Assembly (NCBI GenBank): GCA_027704905.1
Contig: JANIIK010000499.1
Span: forward strand, 142,501-206,500
Direction: 5' to 3'
DNA from: Muraenolepis orangiensis
Lineage: Eukaryota > Chordata > Actinopteri > Gadiformes > Muraenolepididae
Length of the DNA: 64,000 bases
Shown: piece after piece, positions 45,614-55,597 of the stretch
Numbering within the stretch: position 1 is the stretch's first letter
Layout: each line of letters begins with the position of its first letter
Program-made: the position numbers and the translations under genes
The notes under the pieces: model-generated
Database searches by the model: none
What the model was told of the DNA's origin: nothing
The model's input: only the letters and a program-made list of their open reading frames with translations

Positions 45614-46100
45614 TGTCACGATCCAACCCAGCTGTTCACGCTCCTAGTCCTAGATCTCCGCTGGCTTCCTGGATCTGCGATGTCACGACGAGAGTAGTGT
45701 CAGCCGTTTCCTACTGAACTCACCTGTTGTCAATCACACCTCATTACCAAGCTGTATTTAAGCCATGTCTGTTGTCTGTTGCTGGATTATCACCCTGATT
45801 TTCGGAAAGCATCACGTACGTTTCATGTTAAGTTCATTGTTGTTCTGCCTATTGATCCGCCGTGTTCTGACCCTCGCCTGGAGAACAACCTTGTTTTTGC
45901 CTTGCGCTTTTGTACCTCTGCCTTAACCCTCGACTACCTGTTACCGACCCCTGCTTGCCTTGACCACGTTTTGGATTTGTCCTGTCTGTACCTCTGCCTT
46001 GGATCTGACATTAAGGTGTCGGAACAGTGAACAGAAGTCAAATGTTCCATTTGACTTCTGTTCTCCTGCTCTTGGGTCCCACCTACACCCAGCCGTGACA
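45614..46100 (+). mobile_element. Solo LTR with perfect 5-bp target duplication, inside Tc1-B
   Basis: It begins TGTCACGATCC and ends CAGCCGTGACA (inverted termini TGTCACG/CGTGACA). It is flanked by GTCTC at 45609-45613 and 46101-46105, a perfect 5-bp target duplication typical of gypsy insertions. A TATA-like TATTTAAGCC is at about 45756. A 16-bp-arm perfect hairpin (46029-46044 and 46048-46063) lies near the 3' end. The TGTCACG...CGTGACA ends relate it to LTR-1 and LTR-2, though it has no minisatellite. Confidence 0.88.
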
Positions 46101-46369
46101 GTCTCATTGATTGGACTCCTGGTTGGCTGACTCCTGACTCCAATTATCTCTTGGAGAAGTCATTAGCATAGGGGTTCACATACTTTTTCCACCCTGCACT
46201 GTGAATGTTTACATGGTGTGTTCAATACAATTATTTGTGCGGTATTAGTTTAAGCAGACTGTGTTTGTCTATTGTTGTGACTTAGATGAAGATCAGAACA
46301 CATTTTATGACCAATTTATGCAGAAATCCTGGTAATTCCAAAGGGTTCACATACTTTTTCTTGCAACTG

Positions 46370-47324
46370 TAAACATACTAAAACTCCATATCACGTCTCA
46401 GAACTTTTTTTCTGGCTGTTGTGGCAGATTAATTAACCCCCTTTCTTCTTTACGAACAGAATTTATATACATATCAAAGGTGAATTGAATTACCTGATCA
46501 TGACTTTTTACATTTGTTATGGTGACACATGATTAAGTAATATTTCCAAGGCTCAACACAGATATGCATGTTATGTGCTAGAAGGCCAAAGTGAATAGAG
46601 TGCTCCTTTTGAAATGACTCTTAATTGGTAAAACTAATACAAGGAATTATGGGTGTTGTTTAGTAGTAGTGACATAGGCATAGAGAGGCTGTAGTAATAA
46701 ACCTGAAACAAATTAATGAATTAGTGGCTTGTAAGTGCCTATTTACACTTGGGTGCAAATATCACACAGTTCAGTGGCACGAGATAACAACACTAGTACA
46801 AAAAAGTTTCCTTTACATACAGAAATAATGCAATAAAAAAATCTCTATAGTGCTAAATTGCATGAGCAGATTAAGCAGGGTTATTGCACAGGGAACAAAA
46901 GAGTGTCTACTCCTACTCCTTGAATTGGGGTACTCTAAATCAATGGCCTGAGTTTCAAAATAAAAGGGAAGGGGTTTGGTCTGTGCTGTCCAATATAGAC
47001 CTGGCCTTGCAAATAACCTGCTGGTAGAAGATAGCCATCAGGGGGGTCTGTGGGACATTTATTACCTTGCAGCCACGTTCACAATATATATATATAACAT
47101 GTGTTTTTTTGTCTGTGATGTTCAGGTTACCTTACCAAGCAATCGTAGAAAGAGCAAGAACAGATACATGCAGTACAACACCCGGGTGTAAATAGCTACA
47201 GTGCTTAAGATAAGGTGTGCCTTATCTTGATCCACCATAGGGAAATTACAATTTGGCGCAGCAGCACTAAGGAATAAAGAAATACATTTTCTATAAATAC
47301 ATCCAAAACAGTATCTAATGTGTA
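46370..47324. other. No gene recognised
   Basis: AT-rich sequence without motifs I can assign. Short ORFs near 46976-47343 overlap on both strands and show no recognisable protein. Confidence 0.45.
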
Positions 47325-47524
47325 GCCCGGGTGCAAGTAGCATTGTTGACTATGGACACCTGGGTTGTCCCTGCCATGCTATATACAGCCGGGTGTAAAT
47401 TAGCTCATTGGCTATGGCTCCTCCGGTGTAAATAGCATTGTTAGTTACGGACACCTGGGTGCAAATAGCCGCATTGGCTATGGCACACCAGGTGCAAATA
47501 GCCACATTGGCTATGGCAAGCCTG
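47325..47524. repeat. Degenerate tandem repeat, about 34-38 bp units
   Basis: About five imperfect units of the form GGGTGCAAATAGCC, CATTGGCTATGG, CACACCA. The last two or three are closest to each other. Two related outlying copies lie near 47180 and 46750 (GGGTGTAAATAGCT, GGGTGCAAATATC). Confidence 0.75.
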
Positions 47525-47629
47525 ATTTAAAAATATGCAAAGTCAAGATTTGAGTAAGAGTAAAAAGGTTTGAATGTTAATATTCATATTCAAATATTGA
47601 CAACTATTTACAGTATGTACAGTCAAACA

Positions 47630-48395
47630 TTCTTTAAAATTGTTTTAAAAACAACCAGTTGTTTTAATAGTTTGTCCGGATTTTCCTCCAAAGCCAATTT
47701 GAACATTATCGTTATCACCCGTTTAAACCCAAAACCACAACTGTTACTCAAGCTGACATCATTGCCACTTCTTAAAACCACAAACTTTACTCAGGCAGAT
47801 GTCATTTTCCCCCCAACCCCTAGTGGATTCCCACTAACTGACATCTCTGCAAACATTACTCTACTTTAACCAATCATGGTTTAAAGCTACAAACTTCTCT
47901 CCCAAATATGTACAAACTTTAATCAATAATGGTTTAAATGGTTTCCTTTGGGTAGAAGGCAGATTGTTTTTAATCTCAGGTACCGACATTATTGAAAGAA
48001 ACTGAAATTATCTAGCCCCTAGTTGCATACCACTTTCTTAAACCCATCGATTTAAAATGAAAAGCCTTAGCTTTGGACTCAAATAGGTAGATTCTTATTC
48101 ACCTCATCCTTGATATAAAGTCAAATCACCAAGGCCATAGTGGACTTCCCACTCTATAATCTATTATATTCCATCCTATCAACCCAAAAGGTCCTTATCA
48201 ATTTGGTCATGTTTTAAACATACTTTAAACACAGTCAATAAGAGCAGACACACTCAGGCAGTTTGAGAAAGATGTTAAGTGCTTACCTCAAATTCCAGCC
48301 TGCCCAGTACAGGAGCCCTGGTTTGTTAGTTAAACCGAAAGAGCCCGTTTTAGTTTATAATCGTTTGAACCAAATCCTCTTTGTGACACCAGTGA
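47630..48395 (+). repeat. Uncharacterised interspersed repeat R1, copy 2 (inverted relative to 14545-15350)
   Basis: This matches the reverse complement of 14545-15350 through most of its length. Examples are ATTTTCCTCCAAAGCC (47682), TTTTTAATCTCAGGTACCGACAT (split by the length limit: TTTTTAATCTCAGG, TACCGACAT, about 47969), CAGGCAGTTTGAG (about 48256) and AACCAAATCCT (about 48369). It has no coding potential and I cannot name the family. Confidence 0.65.
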
Positions 48396-48579
48396 CAGAG
48401 TCTGCCGTACCAATTTGCTCAGACTGACAGCGCCTTTCCATACCACACAGTATATATGTTTTAGCTTCTACTTCCCATTTGCATTGGTGAAACTTTTCCC
48501 ATTTGGCACTCCCTACGGCCATGTCTCATGTTACATCCATTGGAACCAATTACCATTACCACCTCCCCATGTTCTAGAG

Positions 48580-48841
48580 CAGCGGTTCTCAAACTGTGGT
48601 CCTGTGGTACTGCAGGTGGTCCGTGGAAAAAAGCAAAGTGGAATAAAATCCACTTTTTACTATCAAGGATTTTCGGAGACCACCTCATATGTGACTTGCT
48701 CCATCGAATATATTTGAATAGTAATACATATAAAATCATTGCCAGTGTTATCAGTTGCAAGAATCATTGAACTAAAACAGTGACTAAACCCCAAACCAAC
48801 AGTCAAAACAATGCAAAACAGCATGAACAACACATGAACAA
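48580..48841 (+). mobile_element. hAT 5'-end fragment
   Basis: CAGCGGTTCTCAAACTGTGG at 48580 is a hAT-type terminus, preceded by TTCTAGAG (48572-48579), which fits the nTCTAGAn target preference of many hAT elements. A shared inner block, ATCAAGGATTTTCG, also follows the related terminus at 63658. The fragment is cut off at 48842 by the 1.9-kb duplicated segment. Confidence 0.65.
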
Positions 48842-48925
48842 TCTGCTACAGGTGGCGCCTGATCACGGACCTGAAGACACCATGGAACGCAAGGGAGAGT
48901 CTTCCCTCGGACAAGGGCGCCGCTG

Positions 48926-49414
48926 ATGGCGCAGGTTCAGGAGCGGCAGAACCAGCTCCAGTGTCAACAGGCACAGACACTGGCGGCGCTGGCTACCCAA
49001 GCGTCGGAGAAGCGGAGAGGCCTCCAGGATCTCTTCCGCCGAGGGGTGCCTTCCGTGCCCCAGGAAGACCAGGACGACAGGGAGCGGACGTTCCAGGTCA
49101 CCCTGCCCAAGATGACACCAGGAGACAACATCGAGGCGTTCCTCGACATATTCGAGGGTAGCGCTGAGGTAAACGGCTGGACCTGGGACCAGTAGGAGGG
49201 CGGCTTGCTCCCACTCCTTTCCGGGGAGGCACTCACCACAGCCCATGGGCTCCCGGCTGCCATCTGCACCTCCTATCTTGAGCTGAGGACACCCTGCTGG
49301 ACAGCCTCGGACTCACCCTGGAAGGGTACCTCCGACGCCTGTGGGGGCTCCAGCTCAAGCCAGGGGACCGGCCCCTCGCCGGTTGGGTCGTGCGGAGTCG
49401 GCCTCCTTTCCTGA
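48926..49414 (+). pseudogene. Ty3/gypsy gag fragment with internal stop (copy A)
   Basis: The start ATGGCGCAGGTTCAGG is followed by a Gln-rich N-terminus (QERQNQLQCQQAQTLAALAT) and the capsid block KMTPGDNIEAFLDIFEGSAE, VNGWTWDQ. A TAG stop at 49193-49195 replaces the Trp expected here in fish gypsy gags. After it the frame continues EGGLLPLLSGEALTTAHGLP, then loses register. The same stop occurs in copy B, so inactivation preceded the duplication. Confidence 0.75.
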
Positions 49415-49469
49415 TCAGGAGGGGCTGATCCACCAAAGCCTGGTTTAGCCCGGGGCTCTGTAAGATGCG

Positions 49470-49962
49470 TCATGGCTGGAGATTGCATGTGTACATGGGG
49501 ACATTCACAGTTAACCTCTTCTCTTCTCCCTTGACACAACATCTCTTGGTTCTTGTTATCCACTCCCATGACCTATGTTATGGCCACTGTTATGCTGATG
49601 ACAACCAACTGGTCGTGTCGTTTCCCCCCACTGACACACAAGTGGAAACACGCTTTACCGCGTGCTTAGCAGACATCTCACGTTGGATGTCGATGCAGCA
49701 CCTAAAGCTCAACCTTGACAAGACTGAGCTTGTGTTCTTCCCGGCAAAAGGCTGTCCGCACTGAGACCTGGCTGTCACCATTGATGATGCTGTGGTGACA
49801 CCTACTCGGACTGCAAGGAATCTGGGTGTGACCCTGGAAGACCAACTGTCATTCTCGAACAAAGAGAATGTCTGCTTGCCCCCTCGCTTAGGGGTCCTTG
49901 TGGCCGATCTACGAGGTCACGGCTCTTCTCTGTCCTGGCCCTAAATTGCTGGAATGAACTTC
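49470..49962 (+). mobile_element. L2-type LINE RT fragment (copy A)
   Basis: HSHDLCYGHCYADDNQLVVS is the RT catalytic region, with YADDNQ where L2 normally has YADDTQ. Then FTACLADISRWMSMQHLKLN, LDKTELVFFPAKG, a stop, and DAVVTPTRTARNLGVTLEDQ. It ends at CTGGAATGAACTTC, the L2 WNEL block, where the LTR begins. Confidence 0.75.
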
Positions 49963-50607
49963 TGTAATGGAAAAATCATATGTTGTCCCTTCTATCACTC
50001 TGTTTATTGACCTCAGGGTTCTAGTAGAGAATGCAAATGTAGTTCTCCCTATCACCCTTTTGACCTATTGTCCTGAGGGGTCTTGTCTTCTTCTTATCCT
50101 GTTTGACCAACTGTAATGTTTATCTCACAGCGGGGGACAGTGGCTATTACAGCCTACAGCTGTTGAAGGGGGGTTGGCATACAACTATTGAGCTGAATCA
50201 AAGGCTTGGCCGCTCCTGGTTCAACACCTCTGGCTTCCTCTGTCTGCACGAGAGTTCCTCTGTCCCGTGCTGGAGATGGGGGTGGTGGAGCCAGGTGGTC
50301 AAGACTTGCATCATTGGAGTGAAAGAGGGGGGCAGTCCTAAGAAGGAATAAATACTGAGTGTTGCCAGCATTGCGGGGGACTTCCCTATCCTCACCTCAT
50401 AGGATTCGGGGCTCCCGACAAAGCTTTGTCTGTCTGTTTGTCTGACTGTCTGTCTATATGTCTGTTTGGCCACTTGTCTTCTTGTCTACTTGTATTTGTT
50501 CATTGTGTTCTGCTTGCTTGATAAATCTTCAAACTTAATTGAGTTCATGTGTGACAGTTCTTATTGATTGATAATTTGCCTTCTTATTCACGTAGATTTC
50601 CACCACA
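49963..50607 (+). mobile_element. LTR-X (copy A), adjacent to a tRNA-Leu-type primer-binding site
   Basis: It begins TGTAATGG directly after the L2 fragment and ends TTTCCACCACA (TG...CA), three bases before the primer-binding site. A TATA-like ATAAATACT lies near 50347. Boundaries are inferred from the L2 junction on the left and the primer site on the right. A shorter version starting TGTAATG at 50112 is possible. Confidence 0.55.
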
Positions 50608-50610
50608 ATT

Positions 50611-50628
50611 TGGTGTCAGAAGTGGGAT
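50611..50628 (+). promoter_or_regulatory. Primer-binding site, tRNA-Leu type (copy A)
   Basis: TGGTGTCAGAAGTGGGAT is complementary to the 3' end of a vertebrate tRNA-Leu (ending TCTGACACCA), three bases after an LTR ending in CA. The leader continues to GGTAAG, a possible splice donor, near 50759. Confidence 0.7.
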
Positions 50629-50776
50629 CGTCACTCTCATCGCGGTAGGATCCCGGACGCAAACCGCGGCTGGCTGATCACCCCTTCGGGCTTCACAAGG
50701 AAGGGTTGACGGTTTGGTCCGTGGAGCCGCCGGGTGAGGTCGACGATCTTTTGGTTACGGTAAGAATCCGCGTGGG

Positions 50777-51300
50777 TCTCTTCCCAGTTGGATGTGCCTG
50801 GACAACCTCCCTCGGGAGGCGACCAGGAAGCATCCTTACTAGATGCCCGAACCACCTCAACATTAAAAAGGACCTCAACCATCCTTGGCACTATCTCTTC
50901 TCCCCCCTACGGACGCTGGTTCCGCAGCATCCGGACAAGGCCAAGTTTAAGGTCAGTTTCTATCTACAGGCAGTGCGCCTACTGAACTGCTAGGAGTGCT
51001 GCCACCATCATAACCGTGTTGTCCATATTACATTACCTTATCATACACTGTCATACTTTTGCCGGACTTTCTGGACTCATTACAGCCACTGCAGTGTTCT
51101 GAACTGTACTGCACTCTATTCATGATGCTGCTGCACTACTGGCACTTTAAAATGCTTTTGAAATGTTTTTGTTGCACAATTCAAAACATGTACATATCAT
51201 CCATCAGTCACTTTATTGTTATTTGTATTGTTATTTTTATTGTGTACAGTATTTTAGTATAGTGTTGTACTTTGTATATGGCAGATACAAATCTTGAATC
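50777..51300 (+). mobile_element. LINE 3'-end fragments
   Basis: 50777-50869 contains CTCCCTCGGGAGGCGACCAG and GCATCCTTACTAGATGCCCG, the 3' region of another fish LINE (RTE/Rex3-like from memory). 50870-51300 matches LINE-C's C-terminus and 3' UTR (LFSPLRTLVPQHPDKAKF-type sequence, then GAACTGCTAGGAGTGCTGCC) and ends AGATACAAATCTTGAATC. Confidence 0.65.
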
Positions 51301-51598
51301 ACTCCTAGAGGAAACACGGGAATCACTTGGAGAAGTACAAAAGAAAAAACCCTTTACCTACTACAAGAAAAATATCAACCAAGTCAGAGGAAGGCTTTTC
51401 ATCTAAGCAACTTAAATTGTGGGAAACTAAGAGGGTGTCACAAAAATGTTAATGATGCCATGGTGAACTTCATCATTTAAGGTCTGTACCCTCTCAGTGT
51501 TGTGAAACAGGAGGGTTTTAAACATATTCTGCATAACCTACAACCAGGTGTGGTTGTAATGTCTTGTGGTACAGTGAAAAACTAAATTGAGAAAGCAA

Positions 51599-52078
51599 CA
51601 CAAGATACAAGATATGTATTTGCCATTTGTACGTACATTGCTCCCCATTCCCTCAAGCAGTATACATCTCCAAAAACAATACCATGAAATTAATATATAC
51701 AATAAAAATAAAAATGAACAAAAAAAGGACAGCAAAATGATAGATGTTATGAACATCTGTTGAATGTGCAAACGATTTAAAAGCATTTAAAGTGCAGAAA
51801 TGCAGCAGCATCATGAATACAGTGCAGTACAGTGCAGTAACTGTGATGATTCCAGAAAGTCCAGCAAAGTATGTAAGTGTAATGGTAATGACTATGTTAT
51901 GAAAGTGAAAGTTGCAGCACTCCTAGCAGTTCAGTAGGCGCACTGCTGTGGATAAAAACTATCCTTATACCTGGTAGTCCTTGTACGGATGCTGCGCAAC
52001 CGGCGACCAGACGGATGGGGGGAGAAGAGATGTTGCCCAGGGTGGTTGCAGCCCTTTATGATGGACATGGCCTACACT
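51599..52078 (-). mobile_element. LINE-F: 5'-truncated CR1/Rex1-like LINE 3' end inside hAT-4
   Basis: It starts with the ACAAGATACAAGAT tail on the left (minus orientation), then the 3' UTR matching LINE-C, and ends in the RT C-terminal region (minus-strand LFSPHPSGRRL-type sequence, near 52010-52030). It separates two pieces of the hAT-4 transposase. Confidence 0.8.
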
Positions 52079-52326
52079 GGAAAAGAAGAAGAATCTAAAC
52101 ACTGCCATGAGTGAGATAGAGTTCATTGCTACAACTATTGATTGCTGGACAGCCCACAGACAGTTTTATTGGCATCACAGCACATTGGATAGAGCCTGAA
52201 CATTTGGAGAGATTCTGTGCTGCTCTGGTATGCAAACAACGCAAAGGATCACATACCTTTTCTGCCCTTGCTGCTTCCCTGAATTACATACATACACATG
52301 CAGTCAATGGTCAAACAGGAGGACAG

Positions 52327-52985
52327 TGTCACGGTTACGGTGGTTGACAGGGGGCGTGGCCAAGCCACGTGCGCTGGGGGCGCACACACACACACCTGTC
52401 AACAATTGTCACGGTTACGGTGGTTGACAGGGGGCGTGGCCAAGCCACGTGCGCTGGCGGCGCACACACACATCTGTCAACAATTGCCGTGGCTGACTAC
52501 TAATCACCTTACCTGGGGCTACATATACCGCGGCGTCACTAGGGCACGTTGCTCGTTCGTACTTCTTGTATTTGCGGATGTAAGTTCTCCGGTAACTCAC
52601 TTACCTGTCTTCTGCCTATTCGCTACTTCGACCCTCCGGTATCCAGGCTCCTCGCCTGCCCCTGACCATCCGCCTGTCTGCTACCTGTCGGTACTATGCA
52701 CCTCGACCGCCCGGTATCCAGACTCCTCGCCTGTCCCAGACCATCCGCCTGTCTGCTACCTGTCGGTACTACGCACCTCGACCTCCCGGTATCCAGACTC
52801 CTCGCCTGTCCCTGACCATCCGCCTGTCTGCTACCTGTCGGTACTACGCACCTCGACCTCCCGGTATCCAGACCCCTTGTCTGTCCATGACCATTCCACG
52901 AGTGTTTCGCAAATAAATCCCCTGTTCTCCCCTCTCTGGTCTGCATTTGCATTCGGGGTCCAACCCACACACTGCCATTGTGACA
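52327..52985 (+). mobile_element. LTR-2: short relative of the giant LTR, with three complete and one partial 75-bp unit
   Basis: It begins TGTCACGGTTACGG and ends CATTGTGACA (6-bp inverted ends TGTCAC/GTGACA). The leader is tandemly duplicated with an 80-bp offset (starts at 52327 and 52407). CATATACC (about 52524), the minisatellite units (52638-52900), AATAAA (52912) and a GGTCTGCATTTGCATTCGGG block follow, all collinear with LTR-1. It sits inside hAT-4. No clear target duplication is visible: GACAG precedes it, and the same five bases overlap its right end at 52982-52986, so the exact right boundary is uncertain. Confidence 0.7.
52638..52900 (+). repeat. 75-bp minisatellite, 3 complete units plus a partial fourth (ancestral-like form)
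   Basis: GGTATCCAG starts at 52638, 52713, 52788 and 52863, exactly 75 bp apart. By hand alignment this unit matches the giant-array unit at 61 of 75 positions (81%). The first 20 bases are identical; the main differences are CCTGACCATCC for CCTCACTACTC and CTACGCACCTCGACCTCCC at the end. Confidence 0.92.
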
Positions 52986-53330
52986 GGCGCAATGAGAAAG
53001 GAAGAGGAAGAAAGCACTGTGGGTGTGGAGTTTGTGGAAGCCGGCACCATGCTGAATGAGGAGTATAGCCTGGAGTACCTCCTCAACCTACCAACGGCTC
53101 TCTCATTCAGCATTTGCAAAGTAAGGAAGTCTGTGGAATAGGAGCAGTAGATCCACCATAGCTGTAGAAGTCAGGACAAATTCTACTCCTGCTCTTGAGG
53201 CCAAATGACACCAGATGGCCCTTTTCTTGGCCTTGAAGAGGATAGTGAGGATAATAAAAAAGCAAGAAGAAGGAGCCATTACAGCTGTATGCAGTGGGCT
53301 GACAATTCCCATGTATGTACCTACCACTTT

Positions 53331-53501
53331 ATTTTCAATAGTTATTGACTGCAATTTGAGATATTTTTTCTTAATGCAGTTCTTAAAGTTAAGGATATAA
53401 TTGAATGGGCTATTTTGTAACACTACGTATGAAAAGTGCCATATGGGTTATTCACCTAAATTAACAAAATGTTTATTTTATATTTATTTCCATTAACAAA
53501 C
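53331..53501. other. No feature recognised
   Basis: AT-rich spacer between hAT-4 and the gypsy LTR at 53502. Confidence 0.4.
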
Positions 53502-53850
53502 TGTGGTGGAAAGGGGTATGGCTTAGCGCTGCACAGGTAACGTGGGAAGCGGGAGCACCGAACTCACGGGGTTGACGCACCTGTTTGTAATATAGGTGAA
53601 TACGCTAACATATATGTTCTGACAGTTCCTTTGTTTCTGGGTCCCTGACAGTGAGAGCGGACAGAGTACGAGTGGAGGAGGAGACGCCGTCTGGGTCCCT
53701 TTCACGTATCCATGGTGCATTGTTGCTTATTATTTAAAACAGGTGTATTTTGAGTGCCTAGTCCGCTGTGTCCCCGGGAATAAAAAGGACTCAGAAAACT
53801 CTCCTGAGTGTGGTGTCTTCTGATCCCCCTAGGCAGCCTTGTCTGCTACA
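53502..53850 (+). mobile_element. gypsy 5' LTR upstream of gag copy B
   Basis: It begins TGTGGTGGAAAGG and ends TTGTCTGCTACA (TG...CA), with TATA-like TATTTAAAAC (about 53730) and AATAAA (about 53780) in order. It is followed directly by GGTGCCGCCTGATCACGG, in the primer-binding-site position, and then gag. This indicates that the gag in copy B is still attached to its own 5' LTR. Copy A at 48842 keeps only the last 9 or so bases of this LTR. Confidence 0.7.
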
Positions 53851-53925
53851 GGTGCCGCCTGATCACGGACCTGAAGACACCATGGAACGCAAGGGAGAGT
53901 CTTCCCTCGGACAAGGGCGCCGCTG

Positions 53926-54420
53926 ATGGCGCAGGTTCAGGAGCGGCAGAACCAGCTCCAGTGTCAACAGGCACAGACACTGGCGGCGCTGGCTACCCAA
54001 GCGTCGGAGAAGCGGAGAGGCCTCCAGGATCTCTTCCGCCGAGGGGTGCCTTCCGTGCCCCAGGAAGACCAGGACCAGGACGACAGGGAGCGGACGTTCC
54101 AGGTCACCCTGCCCAAGATGACACCAGGAGACAACATCGAGGCGTTCCTCGACATATTCGAGGGTAGCGCTGAGGTAAACGGCTGGACCTGGGACCAGTA
54201 GGAGGGCGGCTTGCTCCCACTCCTTTCCGGGGAGGCACTCACCACAGCCCATGGGCTCCCGGCTGCCATCTGCACCTCCTATCTTGAGCTGAGGACACCC
54301 TGCTGGACAGCCTCGGACTCACCCTGGAAGGGTACCTCCGACGCCTGTGGGGGCTCCAGCTCAAGCCAGGGGACCGGCCCCTCGCCGGTTGGGTCGTGCG
54401 GAGTCGGCCTCCTTTCCTGA
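53926..54420 (+). pseudogene. Ty3/gypsy gag fragment with internal stop (copy B)
   Basis: As copy A, with an extra in-frame Asp-Gln in EDQDQDDRERTFQ. The TAG after VNGWTWDQ is shared with copy A. Downstream, LLPLLSGEALTTAHGLP continues, after which the frame is lost at the L2 junction. Protease and RT of this element are absent. Confidence 0.75.
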
Positions 54421-54475
54421 TCAGGAGGGGCTGATCCACCAAAGCCTGGTTTAGCCCGGGGCTCTGTAAGATGCC

Positions 54476-54968
54476 TCATGGCTGGAGATTGCATGTGTAC
54501 ATGGGGACATTCACAGTTAACCTCTTCTCTTCTCCCTTGACACAACATCTCTTGGTTCTTGTTATCCACTCCCATGACCTATGTTATGGCCACTGTTATG
54601 CTGATGACAACCAACTGGTCGTGTCGTTTCCCCCCACTGACACACAAGTGGAAACACGCTTTACCGCGTGCTTAGCAGACATCTCACGTTGGATGTCGAT
54701 GCAGCACCTAAAGCTCAACCTTGACAAGACTGAGCTTGTGTTCTTCCCGGCAAAAGGCTGTCCGCACTGAGACCTGGCTGTCACCATTGATGATGCTGTG
54801 GTGACACCTACTCGGACTGCAAGGAATCTGGGTGTGACCCTGGAAGACCAACTGTCATTCTCGAACAAAGAGAATGTCTGCTTGCCCCCTCGCTTAGGGG
54901 TCCTTGTGGCCGATCTACGAGGTCACGGCTCTTCTCTGTCCTGGCCCTAAATTGCTGGAATGAACTTC
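54476..54968 (+). mobile_element. L2-type LINE RT fragment (copy B)
   Basis: Same sequence as 49470-49962, with YADDNQLVVS and LDKTELVFFPAKG; essentially identical. Confidence 0.75.
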
Positions 54969-55594
54969 TGTAATGGAAAAATCATATGTTGTCCCTTCTA
55001 TCACTCTGTTTATTGACCTCAGGGTTCTAGTAGAGAATGCAAATGTAGTTCTCCCTATCACCCTTTTGTCCTATTGTCCTGAGGGGTCTTGTCTTCTTCT
55101 TATCCTGTTTGACCAACTGTAATGTTTATCTCACAGCGGGGGACAGTGGCTATTACAGCCTACAGCTGTTGAAGGGGGGTTGGCATACAACTATTGAGCT
55201 GAATCAAAGGCTTGGCCGCTCCTGGTTCAACACCTCTGGCTTCCTCTGTCTGCACGAGAGTTCCTCTGTCCCGTGCTGGAGATGGGGGTGGTGGAGCCAG
55301 GTGGTCAAGACTTGCATCATTGGAGTGAAAGACAGTGTCTTAGGGGCAGTCCTAAGAAGGAATAAATACTGAGTGTTGCCAGCATTGCGGGGGACTTCCC
55401 TATCCTCACCTCATAGGATTCGGGGCTCCCGACAAAGCTTTGTCTGTCTGTTTGTCTGACTGTCTGTCTATATGTCTGTTTGGCCACTTGTCTTCTTGTC
55501 TACTTGTATTTGTTCATTGTGTTCTGCTTGCTTGATAAATCTTCAAACTTAATTGACTTAATTGAGTTTCTTATTCACGTAGATTTCCACCACA
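54969..55594 (+). mobile_element. LTR-X (copy B)
   Basis: TGTAATGG...CCACCACA as in copy A, about 19 bp shorter because of the indels. In this copy the primer-binding site and a longer leader follow, so it may be the 5' LTR of the decayed retrovirus-like element whose pol remnants lie at 61103-63657. Confidence 0.55.
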
Positions 55595-55597
55595 ATT

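Larger units (their letters stand above)
44420..46369 (-). mobile_element. Tc1-B: Tc1-like transposon with long inverted repeats, split by a solo LTR
   Basis: Terminal inverted repeats of about 210 bp: CAGTTACAAGAAAAAGTATG at 44420 and its complement (AAAAAGTATGTGAACC type) ending AACTG at 46369. Inner direct-repeat copies (AAAAAGTATGTGAACC near 44611 and its inverse near 46170) give the IR/DR layout of fish Tc1 elements. TA follows the right end. The transposase lies on the minus strand at 44741-45613. A 487-bp LTR (45614-46100) interrupts it at the transposase start. Confidence 0.87.
48842..50774 (+). repeat. 1.9-kb direct repeat, copy A
   Basis: Near-identical to 53842-55761. The repeat starts at TCTGCTACAGG and ends at GGTAAGAATCCGCGTG. 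It contains a gypsy gag fragment, an L2 RT fragment, an LTR-like sequence and a primer-binding site. By eye the copies differ at only a handful of places: a 6-bp GACCAG tandem change near 49073, a small indel near 50329, and a 27-bp difference near 50545. Confidence 0.92.
51301..53330 (+). mobile_element. hAT-4: ZBED-like hAT transposase split by a LINE and by LTR-2
   Basis: The pieces are collinear with one ZBED1-like transposase: VNFIISGLYPLSVVKQEGF (about 51475-51525); IEFIATTIDCWTAHRQ and GITAHWIEPEHLERFCAALV (about 52115-52230), then GSHTFSALAASLNYIHT (about 52250-52300); after LTR-2, VGVEFVEAGTMLNEEY (about 53020-53070), then GSLWNRSSRSTIAVEV (about 53126-53172) and RIVRIIKKQEEGAITAVCSG (about 53230-53290). 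It is frameshifted in places. LINE-F (51599-52078) and LTR-2 (52327-52985) interrupt it. No termini were found. Confidence 0.75.
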
